64,000 bases of DNA, taken from the NCBI RefSeq assembly GCF_900100255.1, contig NZ_FMTS01000008.1, positions 81,437 through 145,436 on the forward strand, given 5' to 3'. Position numbers and translations under genes: made by a program. Source of the stretch: Asticcacaulis taihuensis. Lineage in GTDB: Bacteria; Pseudomonadota; Alphaproteobacteria; Caulobacterales; Caulobacteraceae. This document shows, one piece after another, positions 55,189 through 64,000 of this stretch. How positions within the stretch are numbered: position 1 is the first letter of the stretch; every line of letters starts with the position of its first letter. The notes beneath the pieces are model-generated. The model did not search any database and had not been told where the DNA came from. It saw only the letters and a program-made list of their open reading frames with translations.

Positions 55189-55201
55189 GGTCTTCTTTCC
55201 T

Positions 55202-55408
55202 TTAGGCGACTTTGCCGCCGGCCTTCTGGGCCGTCAGCAGGGTCTTGATGCGGGCGATGTCCTTGCGGATTTCGCTGACGCGGTGAGTCTTTTCGAACTG
55301 GCCCGTGGCCTTCTGGAAGCGCAGGTTGAACTGCTCCTTCTTCAGGTCCAGGAGCTGCTCCTGAAGTTGGTCGGCGGTCTTGGTCCGCAGATCGGCAATC
55401 TTGGTCAT
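55202..55408 (-). CDS. rpmC: 50S ribosomal protein L29
   Basis: 68 residues; [20 protein letters not shown] and [19 protein letters not shown] form the helical hairpin near the exit tunnel. Confidence 0.97.
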   Translation of the reverse strand: MTKIADLRTKTADQLQEQLLDLKKEQFNLRFQKATGQFEKTHRVSEIRKDIARIKTLLTAQKAGGKVA

Positions 55409-55413
55409 AGGTC

Positions 55414-55848
55414 CTACTCCGCGGCCATGGCCACGCCGGCGTCGATACGGGTAACGACGCGGGTGGATACCGGCAGCTTGGCAGCGCCGAGACGGAGCGC
55501 TTCACGCGCGATGTCGTCCGGCACGCCGTCGATTTCAAACAGGATGCGACCCGGAGCCACGCGAGCGGCCCAATGGTCGACGGCGCCCTTGCCCTTACCC
55601 ATACGGACTTCGGCAGGCTTGCCGGTGACGGGCAGGTCGGGGAAGATACGGATCCACACGCGGCCCTGACGCTTCATTTGACGCGTGATGGCCCGGCGGG
55701 CGGCTTCGATCTGGCGGGCGGTCAGACGCTCCGGCTCGACGGTCTTCAGACCATACGAACCAAAGTTCAGGGTATAACCACCCTTGGCGTTACCGTGGAT
55801 ACGGCCCTTGAAGGCCTTACGGTACTTTGTACGCTTGGGAAGCATCAT
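55414..55848 (-). CDS. rplP: 50S ribosomal protein L16
   Basis: 144 residues with two consecutive start Met codons; the second gives the common N-terminus [40 protein letters not shown] and [14 protein letters not shown] are diagnostic. Confidence 0.97.
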   Translation of the reverse strand: MMLPKRTKYRKAFKGRIHGNAKGGYTLNFGSYGLKTVEPERLTARQIEAARRAITRQMKRQGRVWIRIFPDLPVTGKPAEVRMGKGKGAVDHWAARVAPGRILFEIDGVPDDIAREALRLGAAKLPVSTRVVTRIDAGVAMAAE

Positions 55849-55853
55849 GGGAG

Positions 55854-56609
55854 TTACGCCTCCTTGTTGTTGCGATCACGGCGCGGGCCGCGGTTGGTAC
55901 GTTCGCCACGCTCGGGACGCTCGCTCGACGACGGGCCGGAAGCCTCGTTCGCCCAACGCTTGTCCTGGGCCATCGGATCATGCTCAAGAACTTCGCCCTT
56001 GAAGATCCACACCTTGATACCAATGATACCGTAGGTGGTCAGAGCTTCGGCGAAGCCCATGTCGATGTCGGCACGCAGGGTGTGCAAAGGCACGCGGCCT
56101 TCACGATACCATTCCATACGGGCGATTTCCGCACCGCCGAGACGACCCGACAGGTTCATGCGGATGCCCTTGGCGCCGAGACGCATGGCGGACTGGATCG
56201 AACGCTTCATGGCGCGGCGGAAGGCCACGCGGCGTTCGAGCTGCTGGGCGATAGACTCAGCAACCAGTTGCGCATCGACTTCCGGCTTGCGGACTTCGAC
56301 CAGGTTCAGGAAGACTTCGCCTTCGGTCAGGACGGAAACGTCCTTGCGCAGCTTGTCGATGTCCTGGCCCTTCTTGCCGATCACGACGCCCGGACGGGCG
56401 GCGTAGATGGTGATGCGGCACTTCTTGTGCGGGCGCTCGATGATGATGCGCGACACACCGGCGGCATTCAGCTTTTCCTTCAGAACCTTACGGATCTTCA
56501 GGTCCTGATGAAGGAGCTTGGCGTATTCCTGGCGCGCGGCAAACCAGCGCGAGTCCCAGGTGCGGTTGACGCCGAGGCGCAAGCCGATCGGATTAGCTTT
56601 CTGACCCAT
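55854..56609 (-). CDS. rpsC: 30S ribosomal protein S3
   Basis: 251 residues; [20 protein letters not shown], the KH domain with [14 protein letters not shown], and [20 protein letters not shown]. The last 30 residues are a charged extension rich in Arg, Glu and Asn. Overlaps the rplV stop by one base. Confidence 0.98.
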   Translation of the reverse strand: MGQKANPIGLRLGVNRTWDSRWFAARQEYAKLLHQDLKIRKVLKEKLNAAGVSRIIIERPHKKCRITIYAARPGVVIGKKGQDIDKLRKDVSVLTEGEVFLNLVEVRKPEVDAQLVAESIAQQLERRVAFRRAMKRSIQSAMRLGAKGIRMNLSGRLGGAEIARMEWYREGRVPLHTLRADIDMGFAEALTTYGIIGIKVWIFKGEVLEHDPMAQDKRWANEASGPSSSERPERGERTNRGPRRDRNNKEA

Positions 56610-57001
56610 TATGCAGCCTCTTGAGATTCGGCGCCGAGTTCACGGACCACGATGGTCAGTTCCGAGAATGGCTTCATGATGCGCGACGAACGGCCACGGG
56701 CACGCGAAGCGAAGCGCTTCATGACAATGCCCTTGCCGACGTAGGATTCGGCAACGATCAGGTTGTCGATGTCGAGGTTGTGGTTGTTTTCGGCGTTCGA
56801 AATCGCCGAATAGAGCGCCTTGCGGACGTCCTTGGCGATACGCTTGCGCGAAAATTCCAGCTCGTTGAGCGCGCGCTGCACCTTGAGGCCGCGGATCGAG
56901 GCGGCGACCAGGTTCAGCTTTTGCGGGCTGATCCGGACCGACACCAGCTTCACGCGGGCTTCATTGGCGTTAACGCGACGAGGATTCTTTGTCTGGGACA
57001 T
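56609..57001 (-). CDS. rplV: 50S ribosomal protein L22
   Basis: 130 residues; [18 protein letters not shown] and the hook region [20 protein letters not shown] that lines the exit tunnel. Confidence 0.98.
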   Translation of the reverse strand: MSQTKNPRRVNANEARVKLVSVRISPQKLNLVAASIRGLKVQRALNELEFSRKRIAKDVRKALYSAISNAENNHNLDIDNLIVAESYVGKGIVMKRFASRARGRSSRIMKPFSELTIVVRELGAESQEAA

Positions 57002-57004
57002 AAC

Positions 57005-57283
57005 TTACCTCTTCTTCGCCTTCTTGTCGGCGGCGTGGCCGGGGAAGTTGCGCGTGGGCGAGAACTCGCCGAACTTCATGCCGACCATGTCTTCCGACAC
57101 GAGCACGGGAACGTGCTTCTGACCGTTATAAACGCCGAACGTGATACCCACGAATTGCGGCATGATGGTCGAACGACGCGACCAGGTCTTGATGACCTCT
57201 TTGCGACCGCTGCTCACCGCAGCTTCCGCCTTCTTGAGAAGGTGGCCGTCGACGAAGGGGCCTTTCCATACGGAGCGTGCCAT
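57005..57283 (-). CDS. rpsS: 30S ribosomal protein S19
   Basis: 92 residues; [20 protein letters not shown] and GHKLGEFSPTR-like segment [20 protein letters not shown] are diagnostic. Confidence 0.98.
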   Translation of the reverse strand: MARSVWKGPFVDGHLLKKAEAAVSSGRKEVIKTWSRRSTIMPQFVGITFGVYNGQKHVPVLVSEDMVGMKFGEFSPTRNFPGHAADKKAKKR

Positions 57284-57285
57284 AA

Positions 57286-58122
57286 TTAGCGAGCCTTCTT
57301 AACGTGACGCGAACGGATGATGTACTTGTCCGTCGCCTTGTTGGTACGAGTCTTGCGGCCCTTGGTGGGAACGCCCCACGGGGTCACAGGGTTACGGCCA
57401 CCGGAGGTCTTGCCTTCACCACCACCGTGCGGGTGGTCGACCGGGTTCATGGCCACGCCGCGAACGTGCGGACGGAAGCCCATGTGACGGGTGCGGCCGG
57501 CCTTGCCGAGGCTTTGGTTCATGTGGTCCTGGTTCGACACCGCACCAACCGTGGCCATGCAGCTATCGAGCACCATGCGCAGTTCGCCCGAGCCCAGACG
57601 GATCTGAGCGTAGCCGGCATCACGGCCGACGAGCTGAGCATAGGCACCGGCGGAGCGAGCCAGCTGGCCGCCCTTCAGGGGCTTCAGTTCCACGTTGTGG
57701 ATGATCGTGCCGATCGGCAGGCTGCGCAGCGGGGCGGCATTGCCCGGCTTCACGTCGACCTTTTCGGACGCGATGACCGTATCACCGGCCTTCAGACGCT
57801 GCGGGGCCAGGATATAGGCCTTTTCGCCGTCGGCATAGGTGATCAGCGCGATGAACGCGGTACGGTTCGGATCGTATTCCAGGTGATCGACCGTCGCCGG
57901 TACGTCGAACTTGCGACGCTTGAAATCGACGATGCGATACAGGCGCTTGGCGCCGCCGCCACGGAAACGGACAGCGACGCGACCTTGCGCACCGCGGCCG
58001 CCCGACTTGGTCAGACCTTCGGTCAGAGCCTTTTGCGGCTTGCCCTTATAGAGCTCAGACTTGTCGACGAGAACCAGGCTACGACGGCCGGGCGAAGTCG
58101 GATTAAATTGCTTCAAAGCCAT
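57286..58122 (-). CDS. rplB: 50S ribosomal protein L2
   Basis: 278 residues; [20 protein letters not shown] near the start and [20 protein letters not shown], which includes the His near the peptidyl-transferase centre. Confidence 0.98.
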   Translation of the reverse strand: MALKQFNPTSPGRRSLVLVDKSELYKGKPQKALTEGLTKSGGRGAQGRVAVRFRGGGAKRLYRIVDFKRRKFDVPATVDHLEYDPNRTAFIALITYADGEKAYILAPQRLKAGDTVIASEKVDVKPGNAAPLRSLPIGTIIHNVELKPLKGGQLARSAGAYAQLVGRDAGYAQIRLGSGELRMVLDSCMATVGAVSNQDHMNQSLGKAGRTRHMGFRPHVRGVAMNPVDHPHGGGEGKTSGGRNPVTPWGVPTKGRKTRTNKATDKYIIRSRHVKKAR

Positions 58123-58138
58123 TTTCTGTGCCCTTCCC

Positions 58139-58435
58139 TTACAGACCGGTTGTGATGTCGATCGTCTGGCCTTCGGCCAGGGTCACGATGGCTTTTTTGA
58201 CGTCGTTGCGACGACCCTTGATGCCCTTGAAACGCTTGGTCTTGCCCTTGGTGACAATGGTGTTCACCTTGGTGACCTTGACGTTATAGATGGCTTCAAC
58301 GGCGGAAGCGACTTCGTCCTTCGAAGCGTCGAGCGCGATCTTGAAAACGACCTTGTTCTGCTCGGAAAGCAGGGTGGCTTTTTCGGTGATGTGCGGCGAC
58401 AGAAGAACGTCGAAATTACGAATGGTAGCAGCCAT
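58139..58435 (-). CDS. rplW: 50S ribosomal protein L23
   Basis: 98 residues; [20 protein letters not shown] and [20 protein letters not shown] are diagnostic. L23 is the docking site for trigger factor and SRP. Confidence 0.97.
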   Translation of the reverse strand: MAATIRNFDVLLSPHITEKATLLSEQNKVVFKIALDASKDEVASAVEAIYNVKVTKVNTIVTKGKTKRFKGIKGRRNDVKKAIVTLAEGQTIDITTGL

Positions 58436-58440
58436 AACTC

Positions 58441-59073
58441 TTAGGCCTCCCCAGCGAAGCGGGCTTCGATGGCTTCAACCGCCGACTTCGTCAGAACCAG
58501 CGTATGGCGGCGCAGAATGTCATAGACATTGAGGCCAGCCGTCGGCAGGACGTCGATATTGGGGATGTTGCGCGAAGCGAGAGCGAAGTTTGCGTCAACC
58601 TCGGTGCCGGTGATGAACAGAGCGTTCTTCAGGCCCAGCTTCTCGAAGGAAGCCAGAAGAGATTGCGTCTTCGGGGTTTCGACCACGGCCTGATCGAGAA
58701 CGATCAGCGAGCCGGACTTGATCTTGGACGACAGGGCATGACGCAGGCCAAGGGCACGGACCTTCTTGGGCAGATCGAACGCATGGGAGCGAACGACCGG
58801 ACCGAAGGCGCGCGAACCGCCGACGAATTGCGGGGCACGGCGCGAACCGTGACGAGCGCCGCCGGAGCCCTTTTGCTTGTACATCTTCTTACCCGTGCGA
58901 GAATTCTCGTTGCGGGTCTGCACCTTGTGCGTACCGGCGCGGCGCTTGGCCAACTGCCAGTTAACGACGCGCGACAGGATGTCCGAACGGATTTCCTCGA
59001 TCCCGAACACGAGATCGGAGACATCCACCGAGCCAGCCTTGGAGGCGTCAAGCTTGATAACGTCGAGTTTCAT
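58441..59073 (-). CDS. rplD: 50S ribosomal protein L4
   Basis: 210 residues; [20 protein letters not shown] and [20 protein letters not shown] form the extended loop. In E. coli L4 represses the S10 operon through its leader. Confidence 0.98.
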   Translation of the reverse strand: MKLDVIKLDASKAGSVDVSDLVFGIEEIRSDILSRVVNWQLAKRRAGTHKVQTRNENSRTGKKMYKQKGSGGARHGSRRAPQFVGGSRAFGPVVRSHAFDLPKKVRALGLRHALSSKIKSGSLIVLDQAVVETPKTQSLLASFEKLGLKNALFITGTEVDANFALASRNIPNIDVLPTAGLNVYDILRRHTLVLTKSAVEAIEARFAGEA

Positions 59074-59075
59074 GA

Positions 59076-59819
59076 TTATTCAGCCCCTTCTTCAGCCGGA
59101 GCTTCCGGAGCAGCCTCAACAGCGGCAGCAGCCGCCTTCTTGATGCCAGCCGGGAACGGCAGGCCGGCCGGAGCCGCCTTCTTAACAGCGTCGCGGATCT
59201 TGACGTAGGAGCCTTCCGCACCCGGGACGGCGCCACGGATGAAAACCAGGCCACGTTCGGCGTCGATACGCGCGATTTCGAGGTTCAGCGTGGTGACGGT
59301 TTCAACACCCAGATGACCGGCCATCTTCTTGCCGGGGAAGGTGCGGCCCGGGTCCTGACGGTTACCCGTCGAACCGTGGGCACGGTGGGAGACCGAAACA
59401 CCGTGAGTGGCGCGCATACCGCCAAAGTTCCAGCGCTTCATGGCGCCGGCAAAACCCTTACCGATAGTCGTGCCCTGGATGTCGACCTTCTGGCCGGCAG
59501 CGAAGTGATCGGCCGAAAGCTCGGCGCCAACCTCGACGAGGGCATCTTCCGACACGCGGAATTCGGTCAGATAAGCCTTGGGCTCAACCTGAGCCTTGGC
59601 GAAACGGACACGCTCCGGATTGGAAACATTCTTGGCCTTGCGCGTACCGGCGCCAAGCTGAAGGGCGACATAGCCGTCCTTGTCCTTGGTGCGCTGGGCA
59701 ACGACCTGACAGCCGTCGAGCGACAGCACGGTCACGGGCACATGAACACCGGCTTCATCGAAGTAGCGGGTCATGCCGAGTTTCTTGGCGATAAGGCCTG
59801 TTCTTTGAGTCTGGCTCAT
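59076..59819 (-). CDS. rplC: 50S ribosomal protein L3
   Basis: 247 residues; [39 protein letters not shown] and [20 protein letters not shown] are diagnostic. The C-terminal 30 residues are an Ala/Glu-rich extension not needed for the fold. Confidence 0.98.
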   Translation of the reverse strand: MSQTQRTGLIAKKLGMTRYFDEAGVHVPVTVLSLDGCQVVAQRTKDKDGYVALQLGAGTRKAKNVSNPERVRFAKAQVEPKAYLTEFRVSEDALVEVGAELSADHFAAGQKVDIQGTTIGKGFAGAMKRWNFGGMRATHGVSVSHRAHGSTGNRQDPGRTFPGKKMAGHLGVETVTTLNLEIARIDAERGLVFIRGAVPGAEGSYVKIRDAVKKAAPAGLPFPAGIKKAAAAAVEAAPEAPAEEGAE

Positions 59820-59830
59820 TGTCCGCGCCC

Positions 59831-60139
<309 letters not shown>

Positions 60140-60385
60140 ATCGCTCGTATTCCCAAAGAGGTGCGTTTAACGCGTCCAGTGAACCATTTCAAAGACCAAC
60201 TCGCCCCCACAAACGTGAGCACGAACGCATTATCCGCAAAAACAAAGCCCTCGCGGTTTTACCCGCGCGGGCCGTTGATCAAACCGGTCAATTCCCTTTA
60301 GAAAGGGCCGCCAACCGGGTTGGTTTATGCTTGCAGACCGCGTTTGGCATCCTTCAGACGCCACAGCCGATCTAACAGAGTGGCG

Positions 60386-60414
60386 CTTATGCCGAAACGA
60401 CTCGGCTTCGTCAA
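60386..60414 (-). promoter_or_regulatory. Putative promoter of the S10 ribosomal operon
   Basis: On the minus strand, TTGACG (60414-60409), 17-base spacer, CATAAG within GCATAAGC (60391-60386). It fits the Caulobacter housekeeping-sigma pattern reasonably. The rest of the 394-base gap (60140-60533) holds only short inverted repeats in the leader and the hairpin below. Confidence 0.6.
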
Positions 60415-60485
60415 GCGGCAATTAGTGCAAAGCGAAGAAAAATAAGCGACGAGGATTATTTTCACGCTCACGCGCAATTATCCTG

Positions 60486-60505
60486 CGCCGATCATCAGAT
60501 CGGCG
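60486..60505 (-). terminator. Hairpin after the acyltransferase gene
   Basis: CGCCGATC, loop ATCA, GATCGGCG: a perfect 8-base stem 29 bases past the stop codon. It has no T-run, so its role as terminator is uncertain. Confidence 0.45.
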
Positions 60506-60533
60506 ACCTTATATTGGCACGGGGGGCGACGAA

Positions 60534-61700
60534 TTAACCCTTTGCCGGCTTCAGTCGCATGACAGCGCGCTGGCCCATCGCCATGAGTGCCCGGCTCCAC
60601 CCCCCGAGACTGACCTCGGTGGAGCGGATGACATTGACACGGCGACGCAAGGAAAGACGCGCCTGCTCCAGTTTCGGGCGCGCTGGCAGCAGGGCCACGG
60701 CGGCGTCCACCATACGGCTGCCCAGCGCCGGCGCATATTGCAGACTGCCTTCCTGGCATTCGCCCCCCGAAACCGTCATCGGCGACTTGTAGTCCTCGCC
60801 GCCCGTGCCGAAATCGAAACTGGTATAGCCAAGCGGTGACAGATACCGGATGATCGCCATGGTCAGGACAATGCCGACCGTATAGCGGTAATAGGCCGGA
60901 TCATAGGCCGGGAACCACAGATGGACACTGGTGCGGTCCACCAGGCTGATCTCAGCCGCCACCAGCTTGCCCCCATGACGGAAGACACCGGCACGCAGGC
61001 CGTAATCTTCATCCGGCAGGCTGGCCAGACTGGCCAGCAGGTCGCGCGTCCAGCCACAATCGAAGATATCGTGCAGGCCGGTCTTTTTGTACTGGTCACG
61101 CTTTAGGCCGATGATCCAGTCCATGACCTCCGAAGTCACGCGTTCCCAGGTGAAAGTAAAGCCACCGAAATCCTTGACGATGTTGCGCTCACATCGACCG
61201 ACATTCTTGAAGAACTTGTGATGCTCATGGTCCTGCTGTTCATACCAGGCATCGAAGCCATCCGGCGTCAGGGCGGCGCGGCGGTTCAGCACGGCTGTAT
61301 GAGCGGCCGGCTCCATCGGCCCTACCCAGCCCTGGAAGTCGATGCGCTTCGCACCGGTCGCTCTGAGCAACAGATTAAGGTCCGGCGTGAAACCCGGTGC
61401 AGCGATCAGGGTATGATAGTCGCTGAGCGGTGCGCCGAGCGGCTGTAAAACGCCGGCGCGGACCTGGTACGCAAAATAGCCTCCGATCCGCCCCTCGGTA
61501 TAAAGCCTGGCAACCCGCGCACCCGGCACAACGGCACCGATCGCCTGAACATAACGGACATCAAAATAGGGCCCCACCAGTTCCGGGCGCAGATCGCGCC
61601 AGGTCGTCCAAAGGCTCACATCCCGTTCGGTCAAGTCTTTCACATGAAGGATTTCGATGCGGTTCAGGGCACTGACATGACGCAGGGGTTTCGGGGACAT
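60534..61700 (-). CDS. GNAT-type acyltransferase (BioF2-like / FemAB-related)
   Basis: A 388-residue protein of the Acetyltransf_6 type, seen in envelope polysaccharide gene sets. HKFFKNVGRCERNIVKDFGG and AAEISLVDRTSVHLWFPAYD, then YRYTVGIVLTMAIIRYL and DFGTGGEDYKSPM are the recognisable regions. It probably moves an acyl group onto a sugar or peptidoglycan-like acceptor at the inner membrane. In Caulobacter a similar protein, HfsK, modifies holdfast; identity with HfsK is only a suggestion. Confidence 0.7.
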   Translation of the reverse strand: MSPKPLRHVSALNRIEILHVKDLTERDVSLWTTWRDLRPELVGPYFDVRYVQAIGAVVPGARVARLYTEGRIGGYFAYQVRAGVLQPLGAPLSDYHTLIAAPGFTPDLNLLLRATGAKRIDFQGWVGPMEPAAHTAVLNRRAALTPDGFDAWYEQQDHEHHKFFKNVGRCERNIVKDFGGFTFTWERVTSEVMDWIIGLKRDQYKKTGLHDIFDCGWTRDLLASLASLPDEDYGLRAGVFRHGGKLVAAEISLVDRTSVHLWFPAYDPAYYRYTVGIVLTMAIIRYLSPLGYTSFDFGTGGEDYKSPMTVSGGECQEGSLQYAPALGSRMVDAAVALLPARPKLEQARLSLRRRVNVIRSTEVSLGGWSRALMAMGQRAVMRLKPAKG

Positions 61701-61782
61701 GAGGCCTCACAGACATGACTTTGAGCCGGGAAGCTACCACGACAGGGTTTATACCGCCCTAAACGGCACGGTTAGCGCGGCG

Positions 61783-62424
61783 TTAATCCTCTGTTTTCGG
61801 CCCGATGAAAGGCTGAGAAATATGCCTGAAGACCTCCATCCGTTCGCATTGTGCGCTATGGAAAGCCAGAGCCGGCCATTGGCTGAAATCGATCACCGGA
61901 TGCGCCTCACGGGCGTGGCGCAGGCTGCACGCCAGGGCGATATCGGCGTGAGTCATATCACCGCCCAGCAGCCATTGGCTTTTTGCGCTCGCACGGATCT
62001 TCTCCAGCACATTCAGAACCGCGCTGATCTGCGTATTGCAGCGCTCCAGCCAGACCGGCGACTTTTCCTTGTGCAAAACCTGTTCGTAAAACAGCGCAAT
62101 GGCCTTGTCGGAAAAGCCGGTCGTCAAGGCGATATAGTAAAGCGCCTTCTGTCGTTCCGGCCCCGATGCGGCCATCAGCGGAACGATGTCGTCGGCGGCC
62201 CGCGCCTGCTCGTCCAGCCAGTCAAGCGCATAGGCGCTTTCAAGAATGATCTCGCCATTCCCGAGCACCAGGGTCGGTACGCGTCGCAGCGGATTGAACG
62301 GTTCGATCTTGTCGCCATCACCGAAGGTCGACCACGGGCGATGCTCGAACGTATGGCCATAGAGCGTAAGGGCAATACCGACGCGCCGCACATAGGGGGA
62401 ATCATACTGGCCAATCAGGATCAT
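61783..62424 (-). CDS. Glutathione S-transferase family protein
   Basis: A 213-residue GST. The N-terminal thioredoxin-like domain has IGQYDSPYVRRVGIAL, with Ser at the likely thiol-activating position, RRVPTLVL with the cis-Pro, and ILESAYALDWLDE for glutathione contact. The helical C-domain contains WLLGGDMTHADIALAC. The start at 62424 overlaps the stop of the lipoprotein gene (ATGA). Confidence 0.87.
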   Translation of the reverse strand: MILIGQYDSPYVRRVGIALTLYGHTFEHRPWSTFGDGDKIEPFNPLRRVPTLVLGNGEIILESAYALDWLDEQARAADDIVPLMAASGPERQKALYYIALTTGFSDKAIALFYEQVLHKEKSPVWLERCNTQISAVLNVLEKIRASAKSQWLLGGDMTHADIALACSLRHAREAHPVIDFSQWPALAFHSAQCERMEVFRHISQPFIGPKTED

Positions 62425-62534
62425 CGCACTGCCCCCTGATGTTGCGGCGACATATTGCTGACGCCCACCCCGCCATACATATTGGCACAGGCCGTACACA
62501 GAAGCGCGCCGATCAGAATGATGACTATCCGCAT
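62421..62534 (-). CDS. Very small lipoprotein (37 aa)
   Basis: The minus strand codes RIVIILIGALLCTACANMYG followed by 16 residues. The hydrophobic N-terminus ends in a lipobox (LCTAC), so the mature protein would be about 23 residues on a lipid anchor, in the manner of entericidins. AGG lies nine bases before the ATG. Its TGA overlaps the GST start codon, so the two are probably cotranslated. Confidence 0.6.
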   Translation of the reverse strand: MRIVIILIGALLCTACANMYGGVGVSNMSPQHQGAVR

Positions 62535-62624
62535 GTTGTTAAAGCCTGCAACCTCTCATCTACATGATGAGCGCCTGATGAGGTGCTGTCAAACAAAAGG
62601 CATGAAACATATCAACACTTGTGA

Positions 62625-62645
62625 TACAATGACTACATGTAGTCA
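62625..62645 (+). promoter_or_regulatory. -10 box and palindromic operator of the toxin-antitoxin pair
   Basis: TGACTACATGTAGTCA (62630-62645) is a perfect 16-base palindrome overlapping TACAAT (62625-62630), a likely -10 box. A ribbon-helix-helix antitoxin would bind here and repress its own operon. Confidence 0.7.
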
Positions 62646-62659
62646 AACTGGACATCATC

Positions 62660-62887
62660 ATGAGCACGTCAATTCGCCTCGATTCTGCCACTGAGGAACG
62701 CCTTAATCAACTGGCCGCGCAGACCGGCCGCACCAAGGCCTTTTACCTGCGTGAACTGGTGGCACGCGGTCTTGAGGATATGGAAGATTACTATCTGGCA
62801 TCTTCCACCCGTGAACGGGTACGCAAAGGCGAGGAAACCGTTCATTCGACAGCGGATGTGAGACGCGATCTTGGCCTGGACGATTAA
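62660..62887 (+). CDS. RelB/DinJ-type ribbon-helix-helix antitoxin
   Basis: A 75-residue protein. The N-terminal RHH domain (TSIRLDSATEERLNQLAAQT, then AFYLRELVARGLEDM) binds DNA; the C-terminal VRKGEETVHSTADVRRDLGL wraps the toxin. Overlaps the toxin gene by 17 bases. Confidence 0.9.
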   Translation: MSTSIRLDSATEERLNQLAAQTGRTKAFYLRELVARGLEDMEDYYLASSTRERVRKGEETVHSTADVRRDLGLDD

Positions 62888-63137
62888 GTACACCGATACG
62901 GCCCGCAAGCAGCTCAAGAAGATAGACCGACAGATTGCGCGCCGCATTCTCCATTTCATGGATGAACGCGTGGCCGTTGCCGACGATCCGCGGCAAACCG
63001 GCAAGGCGCTTACAGGTCCACTTGGCAATTTCTGGCGTTACCGTGTTGGCGATTACCGCGTCATTTGCGATATTCAGGATAATGAGATGTGCGTGCTGGT
63101 GGTTGAAATTGGCAATCGTAAAGACATTTACAGGTAA
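62871..63137 (+). CDS. RelE/ParE-superfamily toxin
   Basis: An 88-residue toxin with the RelE fold: WTIKYTDTARKQLKKIDRQI, GPLGNFWRYRVGDYRVICDI and VVEIGNRKDIYR. The Arg/Tyr set fits an mRNA-cleaving RelE more than ParE. The start is TTG at 62871 inside the antitoxin gene, since an in-frame stop lies just upstream and no ATG is available; a weak start would keep toxin below antitoxin. Confidence 0.9.
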   Translation: MAWTIKYTDTARKQLKKIDRQIARRILHFMDERVAVADDPRQTGKALTGPLGNFWRYRVGDYRVICDIQDNEMCVLVVEIGNRKDIYR

Positions 63138-63146
63138 GTTGAACGC

Positions 63147-63165
63147 AAAGGGCCACAGGCCCTTT
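63147..63165 (+). terminator. Short hairpin after the toxin gene
   Basis: AAAGGGCC, loop ACA, GGCCCTTT, 10 bases after the toxin stop. The T-run is only three bases long. Confidence 0.5.
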
Positions 63166-63200
63166 GATCCCGGAACAGTTCAGGGAAAACCTGGATAATA

Positions 63201-63233
63201 AAAAATCCCCCGGCCAAAAGCCGGAGGATTTTT
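63201..63233. terminator. Bidirectional Rho-independent terminator
   Basis: AAAAATCCCCCGGC and GCCGGAGGATTTTT form the stem with loop CAAAA. T-runs flank it on both strands, so it can end both the toxin operon and any tuf read-through. Confidence 0.85.
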
Positions 63234-63267
63234 TATTATATCAAGTCTCGCTTGAATGTATCGGGGT

Positions 63268-63301
63268 CGAGGGGCCAAGAAACGTAACTTGGGCCCCCTC
63301 G
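63268..63301 (-). terminator. Hairpin after tuf
   Basis: CGAGGGGCCAAG and CTTGGGCCCCCTCG pair with a small bulge, 11 bases after the tuf stop. Confidence 0.6.
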
Positions 63302-63311
63302 CCTTCAATAC

Positions 63312-64000
63312 TTACTCGACGATCTTGGAGACGACGCCGGCGCCAACGGTACGGCCGCCTTCACGGATAGCGAAGCGCAGCTTCTCTTCCATGGCGATCG
63401 GGGTGATCAACTCGACGTCCAGCTCGGCGTTGTCGCCCGGCATGATCATTTCCACGCCTTCCTTCAGCTTCACGATGCCGGTCACGTCGGTCGTACGGAA
63501 GTAGAACTGCGGACGGTAGTTGGTGAAGAACGGGGTGTGACGGCCGCCTTCTTCCTTGGTCAGGATATAGGCTTCGGCCACGAACTTGGTGTGCGGGGTG
63601 ATCGAACCCGGCTTGCACAGAACCTGGCCGCGTTCAACGTCTTCACGCTTGGTGCCGCGCAGCAGAACGCCGACGTTGTCACCGGCCTGACCTTGATCCA
63701 GCAGCTTGCGGAACATTTCAACGCCCGTGCAGGTCGTCTTCTGGACCGGACGGATGCCGACGATTTCGACTTCTTCACCGACCTTCACGATACCGCGCTC
63801 GACGCGGCCGGTCACAACCGTACCACGGCCCGAGATCGAGAACACGTCTTCGACCGGCATCAGGAAGGGCTGGTCGATCGGGCGTTCCGGCTGCGGGATG
63901 TATTCGTCGACCGTCTTCATCAGGGCCAGGATCGACTGTTCGCCGATTTCCGGGTTGACGCCGTCGGTCGCGGCCTTGGCCGAACCCTTGGTGATGGGGA
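63312..64000 (-). CDS. tuf: Elongation factor Tu, C-terminal part (cut by window edge)
   Basis: The last 229 or so codons of EF-Tu. Visible are the end of the GTPase domain ([20 protein letters not shown]), the domain 2 signature [20 protein letters not shown] and domain 3 with [16 protein letters not shown] and [18 protein letters not shown]. The beginning lies outside the window. Confidence 0.98.
   Translation of the reverse strand, partial: PITKGSAKAATDGVNPEIGEQSILALMKTVDEYIPQPERPIDQPFLMPVEDVFSISGRGTVVTGRVERGIVKVGEEVEIVGIRPVQKTTCTGVEMFRKLLDQGQAGDNVGVLLRGTKREDVERGQVLCKPGSITPHTKFVAEAYILTKEEGGRHTPFFTNYRPQFYFRTTDVTGIVKLKEGVEMIMPGDNAELDVELITPIAMEEKLRFAIREGGRTVGAGVVSKIVE

Noticed and set aside
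62421..63165. Phage-type attachment site or integrase near the toxin-antitoxin pair
   Set aside because: No integrase, no tRNA and no direct repeats flank the module.

Overview
The window reads as chromosomal DNA of an alphaproteobacterium of the order Caulobacterales, most likely Asticcacaulis. Reasons: a complete spmX-type gene (muramidase-like domain, long central region, two C-terminal membrane segments), DUF1489 and short-LID adenylate kinase genes typical of Alphaproteobacteria, the arrangement secY-adk-rpsM without rpmJ, high GC with TTGACG-type -35 boxes, and a 2-Cys OhrR/Ohr pair. The genus is inference from gene content; no 16S gene is present. There are no rRNA genes, insertion sequences or CRISPR arrays. 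Two tRNA-Leu genes are present.

Layout. 1-8.0 kb: a cut-off DUF2793 gene, small membrane proteins, an endonuclease/exonuclease/phosphatase protein, and a run of ACT-less aspartokinase-homoserine dehydrogenase, YjbR-like protein and rlmJ. 8.1-10.5 kb: an S-box (SAM-I type) riboswitch ahead of metX and metB; with the aspartokinase-homoserine dehydrogenase these cover aspartate to cystathionine. 10.5-20.4 kb: a Tat-exported sugar-isomerase-like protein, a tandem NTF2-like protein, the peroxide-responsive ohr/ohrR pair with a large inverted-repeat operator, a secreted GH51 arabinofuranosidase, an Hpt protein, a cytochrome c/PQQ sugar dehydrogenase lipoprotein coupled to a leaderless M23 protein, an RsuA-family pseudouridine synthase, AlkB and a class II amidotransferase. 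20.4-45.4 kb: tRNA-Leu, envelope peptidases (M28, M61, HtrA), sfsA/cinA, an MprF-like synthase, panC, a cNMP-binding patatin, spmX, mgtE, a second tRNA-Leu, a FliN-like protein, lipB, two DUF805 genes around an RluA-family gene, rarA, a TetA-like exporter and an NPP phosphodiesterase.

45.6-60.1 kb is the complete S10-spc-alpha ribosomal protein cluster on the minus strand (rpsJ to rplQ, with secY, adk and rpoA). It carries recognisable internal promoters (before secY and rpsM) and internal terminators or hairpins (rpmD-rplO, adk-rpsM, rpoA-rplQ). 60.5-63.2 kb holds an acyltransferase, a lipoprotein/glutathione transferase pair and a RelBE-type toxin-antitoxin pair, lying between rpsJ and the cut-off tuf gene that often sits next to rpsJ.

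I found no clear, completely new multi-gene system. The best leads are the SAM-I riboswitch in an alphaproteobacterium, the unregulated-looking AK-HSD fusion, the coiled-coil-expanded SpmX, two very small genes with good translation signals, and the accessory module in the tuf-rpsJ interval.
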